A stretch of 64,000 nt of DNA from DASQHW01 sp038209365. Lineage in GTDB: Bacteria > Actinomycetota > Acidimicrobiia > IMCC26256 > PALSA-610. How positions within the stretch are numbered: the stretch's first letter is position 1; each line of letters starts with the position of its first letter. The notes under the pieces were generated by a model, which worked only from the letters and a program-made list of their open reading frames with translations, did not search any database and was not told the origin of the DNA. Below are positions 41,555 through 50,913 of this stretch, in pieces. The stretch is from the NCBI GenBank assembly GCA_038209365.1, contig JBBQXS010000010.1:48660-112659 (forward strand). The letters are read 5' to 3'. Made by a program: the position numbers and the translations under genes.

Positions 41555-44440
41555 GTGACACGGAAGTTGACGATCAGGACCAAGCTGGCAGCGGCTCTGG
41601 CGGTGCCGCTCGTCGCGTTGGCCGCGTTCGCCGCCTTGCAGGTGCGGAGCGCGTACGACCGCGCCGACCAGGTCAAGCGCCAGGCCGCGCTCGCGACCTC
41701 GGCCACCGGGCCGGCCGGGCTCCTGGCCGCGCTCGAGACCGAGCGTGACTACCAGTCCTTGTGGGAGATTGGCGCCCAGGACCTCGTCGATCCGCAGCTG
41801 CAGACCTCGGGCGACGCGACCTCCCGCACGAACCAGGCGCTCCTGCGGTTCCGCCAGCAAGTGCTCGAACGCGGTGGCGACGCGTCGAGCAACTACAGGA
41901 CGACGCTCGCCAACGTGAGCGGGCGACTGTCGCAGCTCCGCAAGGACGCCCAGGCTCACGCATCGAAGACGGCCTCTCCGGCCGCCGCGAAGCACGCGAA
42001 CGACATCTTCGACCGCTACACGGCGCTCGTCGGTCAGCTGCTCGACGCTGATCAGCGCTCGGGTCACACGATCGACGACGCGAACCTCCGCAGCGGCGCG
42101 GAGCTGCTCAACGCGATCGCCCGCCAGAACGACGTCGAAAAGCAGATCGCGGTGAAGGGCATCCTCGCAACCGTGTCGCAGGATCCCGCGACCGCGTCGC
42201 AGGTGGAGCGGCTCGCAGGCGTCCAGGCGGCGGGCGAGGCCGAATTGCGCGTGCGTGGCGACGGCTCGTACGCGCGGGCGATCATCTCGACGCTCACGGC
42301 AAAGGATCGCGCCACCATCGTTACGAAGCTCCAAGCGGTGGCGGCCGACCCGTTGCACGTGAACATGAACGAAGCGTTCAAGACCGCCTCCGCGGCTACG
42401 AACCTGTGGCGCGTGCCGCAGACGAACACGACGAACGTGGTGACCGAGCGGGCGCAGAAGTTGACATCGGACGCGCAAACCGAGCAGCGCACCTGGGTGA
42501 TCGTGACGATTGCATCGGTGTTGCTCGCGATCGCGATGCTTTGGCTCGCGAACAGGTGGATCACCCGCCCGCTGCGCTCGCTTGCCGAGCAGGCGGCGAC
42601 GATGGCCGGCGACCGGCTTCCGGCCGCGGTGCAGGAGATTCTCGCGGCGCGTCGGAGCGCGGACGTCGTCCACCCGGACGTCGAGCCCGTGCGCGCACGC
42701 GGCGGAGGCGAGGTGCGCGAGGTCGCGGCCGCCCTGAACCGAGTGCAGGAAAGCGCGATCGGTCTCGCAGTCGAGCAGGCGCGCCTGCGCGGCAACGTCG
42801 CCGACGCCTTCGTCAACCTCGGCCGCCGCAACCAGAACCTCTTGTCGCGTCAACTCGAGTTCATCACCCAACTCGAGAACGACGAGTCCAACCCCGAGAC
42901 GCTCGAGCATCTCTTCAAGCTCGACCATCTCGCGACACGCATGCGGCGCAATGCCGAGTCGTTGCTCGTGCTCGCCGGTCACGAGCCGCCGCGCACCTGG
43001 ACCGGCCCCGTGGAGATCGGCGACGTGGTGCGGGGCGCGCTCGGTGAGGTCGAGGGCTACCAGCGTGTGCGGTTGCGGCACCTCGACGACGCACGCGTCG
43101 ACGGGGCGGCTGCCGTCGACGTCAGCCACGTCGTCGCCGAGCTCGTCGAGAACGCGCTGACGTTCTCACCGCCCGACGCGGACGTCGAGGTGTACGGCCG
43201 GCGTGACGAGTTCGGCTACCTGCTCACGATCGTGGATCAGGGCATCGGGATCCCCGCCGGCGAGCTCGAGCGGGCAAACGCGCTGATCGCCTCGCAGGAG
43301 GACGGCAAATTCTCGGCGTCGCGGTTCCTCGGTCACTACGTCGTCGCCCAGCTCGCCGCCCGCCACGGCCTCGGTGTGCATCTCGCCGCATCTCCGCTGG
43401 GCGGGATCACCGCGATGATTGCGCTGCCCGCGGTGTTGCTCGGCGAGCACACGCCGCCGCTGGACGCGGCGCCGGCAGTGCCCGTTGTCGAACAGCCGGA
43501 ACCCGATCGGCCCGAGCTCGCATTGCCGCGGCGGGAGTCGGCGCCGGAGCTTCCGGTGCGCGCGCCGTCCGGGTTCCCCGAGCCTTCGCGGCCTCCCGTC
43601 GCGCCCGCCGCGCCTGCCGCGCCCGTCGTGCCCGTCGCGCCTGCCGCGCCGCTCGAGGATGTGCTCGCCGCGTACGTGGCGGCCGAGCGGGAGCCGGAGC
43701 CGGAGGCACCCGAGCCGCAGACGCCAGTACCACCCGTTCGGGCGCAGCCGCCGGTCGGACTCGGCAGCTTCGCCGACCTCCGCGCCACCGCACCGGCCCC
43801 GGTGCGGGCATCACGGACCCCCGCACCCGAACCGCGGGCGCCCGAGCCAGTGGTGCCGGTACCCCAAGCCGCGGACATGATTCCCACCGAGACACCCGAC
43901 CGGGCGCCCACCGGAACACCCGACCGGGCGGCCGTCTTCGCCGAGGTCTCCCAGGCCGTCGACACGGTGGCCGGAACAGGTCCGGACACGACCCCGCCGG
44001 CGATCCTCTCCGAGGATCTGCTGCCGCAGAGGCTCCCCAAGCGCGGCCGGCGCTCGTCGCGTCTCGGCGCGCCGTGGTCCCGTGAGAAGCCCGCGCACGC
44101 GGCGCTTGCACCTCGCCCATCGCCCACGGTGCCGCACGAGTTGCCGGCTCCTCCGCCGGCGCACGCCGGCGCGGACGCGCACGAGCGCGTCGTGGGACCG
44201 CCCGCGACCCACGCCGACGACGGGGCCGGTGCCCCGCACTTCGCGCCCCGCGGTCCGGCGTCCCCGGCGCCCCCCGGGGGCGGGGCTGAGGTCGAGGAGA
44301 ACGGCACGGCTCCGGAGCGGAAACCGGCAGCGACGAGCACTGACGGCGAGAACCGGTTCGCGTTCTTCGCCGCGTTCCGCGCCGCCGCCGAGCAGGCCCG
44401 CGAGGAAGCGGGCATCGACAATCGAAGGATGGGCCAATGA
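41555..44440 (+). CDS. Conservon sensor histidine-kinase-like protein (CvnA type)
   Basis: A 961-aa membrane protein. Two helices (about 11-29 and 312-335) enclose a NIT-type sensing domain; then HAMP, a kinase-like ATPase domain (LVENALTFSPPDADVEV, VDQGIGIPAGELERAN) at about residues 520-630, and a Pro/Ala-rich tail of over 300 residues. The three genes after it encode the classical conservon partners. No clear phosphoacceptor His box in HisKA form is seen, as in other CvnA proteins. GTG start at 41555. Its stop overlaps the next gene (ATGA). Confidence 0.85.
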   Translation: MTRKLTIRTKLAAALAVPLVALAAFAALQVRSAYDRADQVKRQAALATSATGPAGLLAALETERDYQSLWEIGAQDLVDPQLQTSGDATSRTNQALLRFRQQVLERGGDASSNYRTTLANVSGRLSQLRKDAQAHASKTASPAAAKHANDIFDRYTALVGQLLDADQRSGHTIDDANLRSGAELLNAIARQNDVEKQIAVKGILATVSQDPATASQVERLAGVQAAGEAELRVRGDGSYARAIISTLTAKDRATIVTKLQAVAADPLHVNMNEAFKTASAATNLWRVPQTNTTNVVTERAQKLTSDAQTEQRTWVIVTIASVLLAIAMLWLANRWITRPLRSLAEQAATMAGDRLPAAVQEILAARRSADVVHPDVEPVRARGGGEVREVAAALNRVQESAIGLAVEQARLRGNVADAFVNLGRRNQNLLSRQLEFITQLENDESNPETLEHLFKLDHLATRMRRNAESLLVLAGHEPPRTWTGPVEIGDVVRGALGEVEGYQRVRLRHLDDARVDGAAAVDVSHVVAELVENALTFSPPDADVEVYGRRDEFGYLLTIVDQGIGIPAGELERANALIASQEDGKFSASRFLGHYVVAQLAARHGLGVHLAASPLGGITAMIALPAVLLGEHTPPLDAAPAVPVVEQPEPDRPELALPRRESAPELPVRAPSGFPEPSRPPVAPAAPAAPVVPVAPAAPLEDVLAAYVAAEREPEPEAPEPQTPVPPVRAQPPVGLGSFADLRATAPAPVRASRTPAPEPRAPEPVVPVPQAADMIPTETPDRAPTGTPDRAAVFAEVSQAVDTVAGTGPDTTPPAILSEDLLPQRLPKRGRRSSRLGAPWSREKPAHAALAPRPSPTVPHELPAPPPAHAGADAHERVVGPPATHADDGAGAPHFAPRGPASPAPPGGGAEVEENGTAPERKPAATSTDGENRFAFFAAFRAAAEQAREEAGIDNRRMGQ

Positions 44441-44883
44441 GGTTGCACTCCCACGACGCGTCGACACCCGAGAGCGCTGACGTTCGAAACTTCAACTGGT
44501 TGCTCTCGAACTTCGTCGAGACGACCGCGGGCGTGACCGACGCGGTTGCCGTCTCGTCGGACGGGCTGCTCATGGCAATGTCGAGCACGCTGGAGCGCGC
44601 CGGCGCGGAACAGCTCGCGGCGATCATCGCGGGGCTGACCAGCCTGGCGGAGAGCACGGCCCGATGCTTCGCGCTAGGCAGACTCGATCAAGTCATCGTG
44701 GCGATGCAGGAGGGTTACCTCTTCGTCGCGTCGGTGTCGGACGGCAGCTCGCTCGGTGTCGTCGCCGATTGCCGCTGCGACGTCGGCGCGGTCGGGTATC
44801 AGATGCAGTTGCTCGTGCAGCGCGTCGGCGCCGCGCTGAGCCCGGCGCTCGTCGCCGAGCTGAAGGAGAGTGTGCTGCAGTGA
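44437..44883 (+). CDS. Conservon roadblock/LC7 protein (CvnB type)
   Basis: A 148-aa roadblock/LC7-fold protein (NFNWLLSNFVETTAGVTDAVAVSSDGLLMAMSS). Such proteins act as GTPase-activating or scaffold partners of the small GTPase. Start ATG overlaps the kinase stop; its stop overlaps the next gene (GTGA). Confidence 0.9.
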   Translation: MRLHSHDASTPESADVRNFNWLLSNFVETTAGVTDAVAVSSDGLLMAMSSTLERAGAEQLAAIIAGLTSLAESTARCFALGRLDQVIVAMQEGYLFVASVSDGSSLGVVADCRCDVGAVGYQMQLLVQRVGAALSPALVAELKESVLQ

Positions 44884-45245
44884 CGGGAACACTCCCACCG
44901 CGCCCGCCGGGCGAACGGAGTGCGCATGACTTCGTGCGGCCCTTCGTGCTCACGGGTGGCCGCACTCGCAGCAATGACGCCTCGCTGCACATGGAGACGA
45001 TGGTGCAGACCGTCGACGACGCCCTCGGCCGTCTCACGTTCGAGCACGCACGTATCGTCGACGGCTGCTGGGAGCCGCGCTCCGTGGCCGAGGTCGCGGC
45101 GGAGTTCGGGATGCCGCTTGGTGTCGCGATGGTGCTCGTCGGCGATCTCGTCGAGGCCGGCTGTCTCGAAGTCACGCAAAGCAACCCCGTCGAGCTCGAG
45201 CTCGAGGCGCTCACGAGGATGATCGAACGTGTCCGAGCCCTCTGA
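44880..45245 (+). CDS. Conservon DUF742 protein (CvnC type)
   Basis: A 121-aa DUF742 protein with the diagnostic VRPFVLTGGRTRS near residue 20 and a winged-helix-like C-terminal half (SVAEVAAEFGMPLGVAMVLVGDLVEAG). Part of the four-gene conservon. GTG start overlapping the previous stop; last 17 bases overlap the GTPase gene. Confidence 0.9.
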   Translation: MTGTLPPRPPGERSAHDFVRPFVLTGGRTRSNDASLHMETMVQTVDDALGRLTFEHARIVDGCWEPRSVAEVAAEFGMPLGVAMVLVGDLVEAGCLEVTQSNPVELELEALTRMIERVRAL

Positions 45246-45822
45246 GCGTCGGTCGATGAACCGGCGCGTCACTTCGGTGAAGCTGGTCGTCGCCGGTGGC
45301 TTCGGCGTCGGGAAGACGACGTTCGTCTCCGCCGTCTCCGAGATCCCGCCGCTCACGACCGAGGCCGCGATGACCACGGAGTCGGCCGGGGTCGACGACG
45401 CCTCGCAGGTGCGCGAAAAGGTGACGACGACCGTCGCGATGGACTTTGGTCGCATCACGGTCGACGACTCTCTCGTCATGTACATCTTCGGCACGCCTGG
45501 CCAGGAACGCTTCGCGTTCATGTGGGACGACTTGTGCGACGGGGCCTTGGGTGCGGTCGTGCTCGCCGACACCCGCCGGCTGGGCGACAGCTTCGTGGCG
45601 CTCGACTACTTCGAGGCTCGCGACACGCCGTTCGTCGTCGCCGTGAACCATTTCGACAGCTCCTATCACTATCCGATCCCCGAGGTGCGTGACGCGTTGG
45701 GTGTCGGGCTGCACATTCCCGTAATCGATTGCGATGCCCGCGATCGTGAGTCGGTGAAGTACGCGCTGATCACGTTGCTCCAGCACGTCTACGACCTGCG
45801 ACGGTCGGCACTCGTGCCCTAG
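45229..45822 (+). CDS. Conservon small GTPase (CvnD type)
   Basis: A 197-aa Ras-like GTPase: P-loop VAGGFGVGKTTF, G3 region IFGTPGQERFAFMWD and G4-like NHFD (instead of NKxD). These substitutions are usual for actinobacterial conservon GTPases. GTG start within the DUF742 gene. Expected to transmit the kinase signal to a regulator not encoded here. Confidence 0.9.
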   Translation: MSEPSERRSMNRRVTSVKLVVAGGFGVGKTTFVSAVSEIPPLTTEAAMTTESAGVDDASQVREKVTTTVAMDFGRITVDDSLVMYIFGTPGQERFAFMWDDLCDGALGAVVLADTRRLGDSFVALDYFEARDTPFVVAVNHFDSSYHYPIPEVRDALGVGLHIPVIDCDARDRESVKYALITLLQHVYDLRRSALVP

Positions 45823-45825
45823 CTG

Positions 45826-46725
45826 CTACTTCGGCGCGATGACACGCAGCGCGTGGGCGTCACTCTCGTAGCGAAGCGGTGTCGACATCTGCATGATCTC
45901 GCCGTCGAGCGCGACGTCGATCCGGCGCCGGTCCCGTATGTCGATCGTGATGTCTCGACAGGTGCGCCGCTCGACGACAGCCGTGCGCGCGAGTCTTCCG
46001 AGCAGCAGCGCCGCCAACAGGCGCAAGCGGGCGAAGCGTCGATCCGCGCGCACGATCCGTACGTCGAGCACGCCTTCGTCGAGACCGTCGCGGCTCGTCA
46101 GATCGGTCATACGCTCGCCGTAGCATCCGTTGCCCACGAACACCAGCCATGCGACGACCGGCCGTCGATCGATGTGTACGACGATGCGGCGGCCCGAGAA
46201 GAGCTGGTGCAACGCCGCCAGCACGCTCGCCAGCGGCTTCGGCAGCCGGTGCCGGTGCCACTCGCGCTGTTGCACGAGGCCGGGATAGAAGCCGACGCTC
46301 GAAGTGTTGACGAACGATCGGTCGTTCACGCGTCCGAGATCGACGACGCGCACCTCGGCGCCATCGGGATCGGCAGCCTTGGCGGCATCGTCGAGTGTCT
46401 CGATGTCGAACGCTCGGGCGAAGTGGTTGTGGGTACCGGCCGGGATCGGGAGCAGCGCGGTGTCCGCGTGTGCGAGCTCCTCGGAGGCGGTTCGCATGCT
46501 GCCGTCGCCGCCGGCGATTCCCACGAAAGGCCGGCCCTCGGCGCGGGCTTCCCGGACCAGGCGGCGCAGGTCGGCGGGCGGACAGTCCGCGACGTCGTGG
46601 TCGAGGAACCGAGCCCGCAGCTCTTCGACGGCGGTGTCGTCGGGGCCGGACGCGGGATTGCACAAGACGATGCCACGGCCTCTGATCGGCCGCGATGAAG
46701 CCCTGGAACGCGCGACACTCGTCAT
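45826..46725 (-). CDS. Diacylglycerol/sphingosine kinase-like lipid kinase
   Basis: A 299-aa DAGK catalytic-fold protein: GIVLCNPASGPDD, GIAGGDGSMRTASEEL (GGDGS where many have GGDGT), IPAGTHNHFARAF and the C-terminal VALDGEIMQMSTPLRYE. Phosphorylates a lipid, with likely role in phospholipid recycling. Convergent with the conservon, three bases between stops. Confidence 0.8.
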   Translation of the reverse strand: MTSVARSRASSRPIRGRGIVLCNPASGPDDTAVEELRARFLDHDVADCPPADLRRLVREARAEGRPFVGIAGGDGSMRTASEELAHADTALLPIPAGTHNHFARAFDIETLDDAAKAADPDGAEVRVVDLGRVNDRSFVNTSSVGFYPGLVQQREWHRHRLPKPLASVLAALHQLFSGRRIVVHIDRRPVVAWLVFVGNGCYGERMTDLTSRDGLDEGVLDVRIVRADRRFARLRLLAALLLGRLARTAVVERRTCRDITIDIRDRRRIDVALDGEIMQMSTPLRYESDAHALRVIAPK

Positions 46726-46832
46726 GCTGCCTTCCCCCGGGCACCATCGTGCCCGTGAACACCTTGGCCGGGCAAGCCCGGCGTCCAGCGTCCGCTCAGG
46801 GTGCGGTCACCAGTCGGGGTGAGGGTCGGCGG

Positions 46833-47006
46833 TCAGGTGGCGAGGGCGCGCTCGGCATCGACCGTGCACCGATGGATCTCGAGGCGATCGACGCGCAAGA
46901 CCCACTCGCGCGGCTTGCCGCTGCTCTCGATCATCGTTCGCTCGACATCGCCGTCGGCGACCTCGAGCCGGGCCCCGCAATGTGGGCAGATGACCGTGTT
47001 CGCCAT
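46833..47006 (-). CDS. Small CxxC protein
   Basis: A 57-aa protein starting MANTVICPHCGARLEVADGD: one CxxC knuckle and a basic/acidic tail containing EIHRCTVD. May bind zinc with its later Cys/His. The frame continues upstream to 47021. Not assignable to a family with confidence. Confidence 0.5.
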   Translation of the reverse strand: MANTVICPHCGARLEVADGDVERTMIESSGKPREWVLRVDRLEIHRCTVDAERALAT

Positions 47007-47065
47007 GGGCGCCGCTCCCATCGAGATCTTCGATCATGACGGTACACCCGGGGTCCGGAGCCCGG

Positions 47066-47509
47066 TCAAGGATCCATTCGAGACAAATGCTGGAGCTCCA
47101 CCATCAGCGGCAGCAAGAACCCGATGTACGCGCTCGTGAGCGTGTAGTCGTGGATCGGACCATGCGTGGTGCGCGCGTGCACGTCGATGATGCGTACACG
47201 CCGGTCGGTCGCCGCGTGGTGCTTCGCCCGTTCGACGATCGTGTGGAGCTCCTCGAGAGAGCCGATCTGCATGCCGAAGTGATCAAGGGCCGGCGCGCGC
47301 ATCGGCGGATCGCCCGGGAGCAGGTAGACGAACTGGCCGAACGCTCCGGTGTACAAGATCAACGGGTTGCCGTCTTCGCCGGTGTTGTCGCCCTCGGTCC
47401 AGCCGAACACGTCGCCGTAGAACCTGCAGATGTCGGCGCGCCCACGGTCATCGAGCACCGCGGGATCCATGCTGATCGCCACGTGGTTGAGCGTCGGCCG
47501 GCTCGTCAT
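47066..47509 (-). CDS. VOC-family protein
   Basis: A 147-aa VOC fold (NHVAISMDPAVLDDRGRADICRFYGDVFGW; DHFGMQIGSLEEL). Encoded right after the alcohol dehydrogenase with a 4-bp overlap, so made from the same message. Enzymatic role unknown. Confidence 0.75.
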   Translation of the reverse strand: MTSRPTLNHVAISMDPAVLDDRGRADICRFYGDVFGWTEGDNTGEDGNPLILYTGAFGQFVYLLPGDPPMRAPALDHFGMQIGSLEELHTIVERAKHHAATDRRVRIIDVHARTTHGPIHDYTLTSAYIGFLLPLMVELQHLSRMDP

Positions 47510-48528
47510 GTCGGCACCACCATCACCTTGCCGGGCAGCTCGCCGGCCGCGAGGCGCAGCAGCGTCGGCGCAATCTCGCCCAGGCGCACGTCGATGGGCT
47601 CGATCAGGAGGTCGAGCGGCAGGTCACCCGACGCCAACAGCTCGAGCGCAGGCGCGAACCCCGCCGCGTCGTAGTTGTACGCGCCGAGCAACGTCAGCTC
47701 GAGCACGATCGCGCGGTTGTGGTTGATCTTCGGCATGTCGTGCCCGGTGCCGACGAACACGAGGGTCCCCGCGTAATCGAGTTGGTCGAGTGCCGCTTCC
47801 GCAGCGCGGGCGTTGCCGGAGCACTCGAACGCGAACGTGAACGGCCGCTCGACCGGACGCCCCATCGGTGCGCGGGGGAGCGCGTCCGGTTCGTGGGCAA
47901 TCTGTGCACCGACGGCCAGGGCGCGCTCGCGCCGCCGGGGTGCGGGCTCGGACACGGTGATGTCGTGCACGCCGCGGGCGCGCAGGACTGCGATCGTCAG
48001 CAGACCCACAGGTCCGGCACCCGTGACGAGCACCCGATCGTCGGGGGTGACACCGGCGAGGTTCACGGTGTGAAGCGCGATCGCGGTCGGCTCGGTCAGC
48101 GCGGCGGAGCGCGTGTCGAGCGCGTCAGGTACGAGCAGCAAGCGGTTCGCGGTGACGACCTTGTAACGGCAGAATGCGCCGCGCGAGAAGTCGAGGAGGT
48201 CCGGGGGCTCGCGCCGCAGACACACCGAGGGGCGACCGCGCTTGCACGCGCGGCACTCGCCGCAGCCCGGCGTGGGGTTGGCGACGACGCGCGCTCCCGT
48301 GGGCCACTCGAGGTCATCCACCTCCGTGCCGGCCGCGGCGACCGTGCCCGCCCATTCGTGGCCGAGGACCGACCCGGCACGCGCGTAGCGCTCGAGGACG
48401 AGGTGCAGGTCGGTGCCGCAGATGCCGCAGTGCGACACCTCGACGAGCACGTCGCGGGGTCCCAGCTCGGGAACGGGGAGCTCCTGCACCTCGAGCGCGC
48501 CCTCGCCGACGTATACGGCCGCGCGCAT
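47506..48528 (-). CDS. Zinc-dependent alcohol dehydrogenase (MDR superfamily)
   Basis: A 340-aa MDR dehydrogenase: catalytic-zinc site in SHCGICGTDLHLVL and GHEWAGTV, structural-zinc Cys cluster in GCGECRACKRGRPSVC, NAD motif VTGAGPVGLLTIAVL. I chose ATG 48528 (MRAAVYVGEG), the usual N-terminus, over 48561. Resembles sorbitol/threonine-dehydrogenase-like enzymes. Overlaps the VOC gene by four bases. Confidence 0.85.
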   Translation of the reverse strand: MRAAVYVGEGALEVQELPVPELGPRDVLVEVSHCGICGTDLHLVLERYARAGSVLGHEWAGTVAAAGTEVDDLEWPTGARVVANPTPGCGECRACKRGRPSVCLRREPPDLLDFSRGAFCRYKVVTANRLLLVPDALDTRSAALTEPTAIALHTVNLAGVTPDDRVLVTGAGPVGLLTIAVLRARGVHDITVSEPAPRRRERALAVGAQIAHEPDALPRAPMGRPVERPFTFAFECSGNARAAEAALDQLDYAGTLVFVGTGHDMPKINHNRAIVLELTLLGAYNYDAAGFAPALELLASGDLPLDLLIEPIDVRLGEIAPTLLRLAAGELPGKVMVVPT

Positions 48529-48570
48529 CAGCTCCTGGGGCACCCGCTCAGCTTCGCGCAAGGAGCCGGC

Positions 48571-49032
48571 TCAGCTCGAGAGTGCTCGCGTCGTCAGTTC
48601 CAGTGCCTCGCGTACTGCTCGCGTCCGGATCTCGGACGGGTCGCCGTCGAGCTTGCAGTGCCGGGCGACGACGTGGCCGCGGACCGAGACGCCGACGAAG
48701 AGGGTGCCGACGGGCTGGTCCTCCATGGGCTCCGGTCCGGCGACGCCGGTCGTCGACACACCGACGTCCGTGCCGAGCAAGCGCGCGACGGAGACCGCCA
48801 TCTGGCGCGCCGCGTCCTCGCACACGACCGGACCTTTGCGTACGCCCAGCAGGTTGTACTTCACGCGCGACATGTACGCGATCACACCGCCCGCCAGCCA
48901 TTCGCTCGCGCCGGGAACGGCGACGAGCGCCTCGGCCAGCGCCCCGCCGGTCATCGACTCGGCGGTCGCGATCGTGAGCTGCGCGCGCGAGAGGAGACCG
49001 CCGACGTCTTGTGCCTCCGAGGTCTCGGACAT
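48571..49032 (-). CDS. CinA C-terminal domain (nicotinamide-nucleotide amidase-like) protein
   Basis: A 153-aa stand-alone CinA C-terminal domain: TIATAESMTGGALAEAL near the N-terminus and GVAGPEPMEDQPVGTLFVG. The family deamidates NMN in pyridine-nucleotide recycling. Divergent from an ABC exporter ATPase gene (59 bp between starts). Confidence 0.85.
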   Translation of the reverse strand: MSETSEAQDVGGLLSRAQLTIATAESMTGGALAEALVAVPGASEWLAGGVIAYMSRVKYNLLGVRKGPVVCEDAARQMAVSVARLLGTDVGVSTTGVAGPEPMEDQPVGTLFVGVSVRGHVVARHCKLDGDPSEIRTRAVREALELTTRALSS

Positions 49033-49091
49033 TCACGACGCATACCCTCGCGCCGTCGATCGCACGCTCCCCCGGTAGCGTGCGGCGCCTG

Positions 49092-50015
49092 ATGCAGGAC
49101 GCACCGGTCATCTCGATCTCTGCGCTCACGAAACGCTTCGGCGACGACGTGATCGCCGTGGACGATCTGACCTTCGGGGTCTCGTCCGGGCAGGTGTGCG
49201 GGCTCCTCGGGCCAAACGGTGCCGGCAAGACGACGACGTTGCGTGTCCTCCTCGGGCTCGTGCGACCGACGTCGGGCGGGGTATCGATCTTCGGCACCCG
49301 GATCACGCCCAGCGCGCCGGTGCTCGGGCGCGTCGGCACGATCATCGAGCAAGCGGCGTTCGTGCCGTACCTCTCGGGTTTCCGCAACCTGAAGCTGTGG
49401 TGGGAGGCCGCCGGCACCAAGTGGCCGCCACCCGGTCTCGATCGCGCGCTCGACATCGCCGGCCTCGGTCCTGCGATCCATCGCAAGGTGAAGACCTACT
49501 CGCTCGGCATGAACCAACGACTCGGGGTGGCACGCGCATTGCTCGGCAACCCGGAAGTGCTCGTGCTGGACGAGCCGACGGTCGGCCTCGATCCTCAGGA
49601 GATGCGCTCGATCCGTCGCATGCTGAAGGACATGGGTCGAGAAGGCGTGACGGTGTTGCTCTCCAGCCATCTGCTCACCGAAGTCGAGGAAGTCTGCAAC
49701 TACGTGGTGGTGATGGACCGCGGCCGGCTCGTAGCCGAGGGGACTGTCGCCGACCTGACCAGCGCCGGTACCCGCACTGCGTACCTGGAGATCGACGACG
49801 TCGACGCGGCCCGGCGGGTGCTCAGTGCGGTGCCCGGCGTGCGCTCGGTCGCGGACGCGCCTCCGGGGCTCGCGGTCGACCTGGACGGGGTGCAGCGCGC
49901 GCAGCTCGTCGCGGCCCTGGTGCGGGCCGGCGTGGGGGTCGAGACCGTGATGCAACGCCACCGGCTCGAGGACGCGTTCGTCGGCCTCGTGGGCGAAGAG
50001 ACGATGAGACAGTGA
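49092..50015 (+). CDS. ABC exporter ATP-binding protein
   Basis: A 307-aa ATPase: Walker A GPNGAGKTT, signature YSLGMNQRL, Walker B VLVLDEPTVGLD, H-loop LLSSHLLTEV. The C-terminal domain is of the kind found in bacitracin/lantibiotic-type exporters (BcrA). Paired with the permease gene 10 bases downstream. Confidence 0.9.
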   Translation: MQDAPVISISALTKRFGDDVIAVDDLTFGVSSGQVCGLLGPNGAGKTTTLRVLLGLVRPTSGGVSIFGTRITPSAPVLGRVGTIIEQAAFVPYLSGFRNLKLWWEAAGTKWPPPGLDRALDIAGLGPAIHRKVKTYSLGMNQRLGVARALLGNPEVLVLDEPTVGLDPQEMRSIRRMLKDMGREGVTVLLSSHLLTEVEEVCNYVVVMDRGRLVAEGTVADLTSAGTRTAYLEIDDVDAARRVLSAVPGVRSVADAPPGLAVDLDGVQRAQLVAALVRAGVGVETVMQRHRLEDAFVGLVGEETMRQ

Positions 50016-50025
50016 CGGGGCGACA

Positions 50026-50847
50026 GTGATCTCGTTGTTCCGGACCGAGATGTCGAAGCAGGTGCGGCGGCCGCGTACGTACGTCGCGCTCGGGATCATG
50101 GTCGTGTTGCCGGCGATCATGACGATCGCGGTGAAGTTCGGCGGACGTGCGGACCGGGCAGAGGTCGATTCGCTGTTCTCAATTGCCCGTCAGTCGGGAT
50201 TCGTGATGCCGGCCGCGGCCCTCTTGTTCATGAGCCGATTCCTGCTGGTGGTCGTGGTCGCGATCTTCGCAGGCGACGCGGTGGCGGGGGAAGCCACGTG
50301 GGGCAACCTCCGCTACACGCTCGTGCGTCCCGTGGGCCGGGCGCGGCTCCTGGCGGCGAAGCTGGCAATGGCGCTGCTGTTCGTCGCGATCGCCACCCTG
50401 CTCGTCGTCGTCACCGGCTTGCTCGCGGGCGGGCTCGCCTTTGGTTGGCATCGCATCGACATCGAGTTCACGGGATTCTTCTCGCTGCACAAGTCGTCGT
50501 CGCAATTGCTCTTCGATCTCGCGATCGCGAGCGCGTACGTCGCCTGGAGCATGACGTCAATCGTGGCGATGGCACTGATGGTGTCTACGATGACCGACTC
50601 GTCCAACGGCGCGATCGGCGCGGGCATCGGACTGTTCATGACGTCGGAGATCCTGAACGCCATCCCGCAACTGGGTTCCCTCCGAAACGGGTTCCCGACG
50701 CACTACCTCGACGATTGGCGCGGGCTGATCGTGCGGCAGGACTCCGCGGCCGGCCTCCTCCACGGCGCGCTCGTCCAGCTCCCGTACCTCGCGGTCTTCC
50801 TTGCGATCGCCTTTTGGTGGTTCAAGCGCAAAGATGTGCTCTCGTGA
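50026..50847 (+). CDS. ABC exporter permease
   Basis: A 273-aa permease with about six helices and the BcrB/ABC-2 motif AVAGEATWGNLRYTLVRPVGRARLLAAKL. GTG start. Together with the ATPase it would export a peptide antibiotic, lipid or drug. The gene ends 18 bases before a strong terminator hairpin. Confidence 0.8.
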   Translation: MISLFRTEMSKQVRRPRTYVALGIMVVLPAIMTIAVKFGGRADRAEVDSLFSIARQSGFVMPAAALLFMSRFLLVVVVAIFAGDAVAGEATWGNLRYTLVRPVGRARLLAAKLAMALLFVAIATLLVVVTGLLAGGLAFGWHRIDIEFTGFFSLHKSSSQLLFDLAIASAYVAWSMTSIVAMALMVSTMTDSSNGAIGAGIGLFMTSEILNAIPQLGSLRNGFPTHYLDDWRGLIVRQDSAAGLLHGALVQLPYLAVFLAIAFWWFKRKDVLS

Positions 50848-50864
50848 GAGAAGCGCTCATGAAA

Positions 50865-50895
50865 GAAGCCGCCGGGCCCACGGCTCGGCGGCTTC
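50865..50895 (-). terminator. Terminator hairpin between permease and csp
   Basis: GAAGCCGCCG/CGGCGGCTTC, a perfect 10-bp stem with an 11-base loop. On the minus strand it lies 18 bases after the csp stop and is followed by TTTC, so it is probably the csp terminator; it can also act on the plus-strand exporter. Confidence 0.7.
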
Positions 50896-50913
50896 AACTC
50901 GCACTCTGACGAG

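Noticed and set aside
41456..43129. Long antisense frames over the conservon kinase, and many similar long opposite-strand frames
   Set aside because: High GC creates long open frames in shadow positions; these lack recognisable motifs and are Arg/His/Val-rich antisense of well-supported genes.
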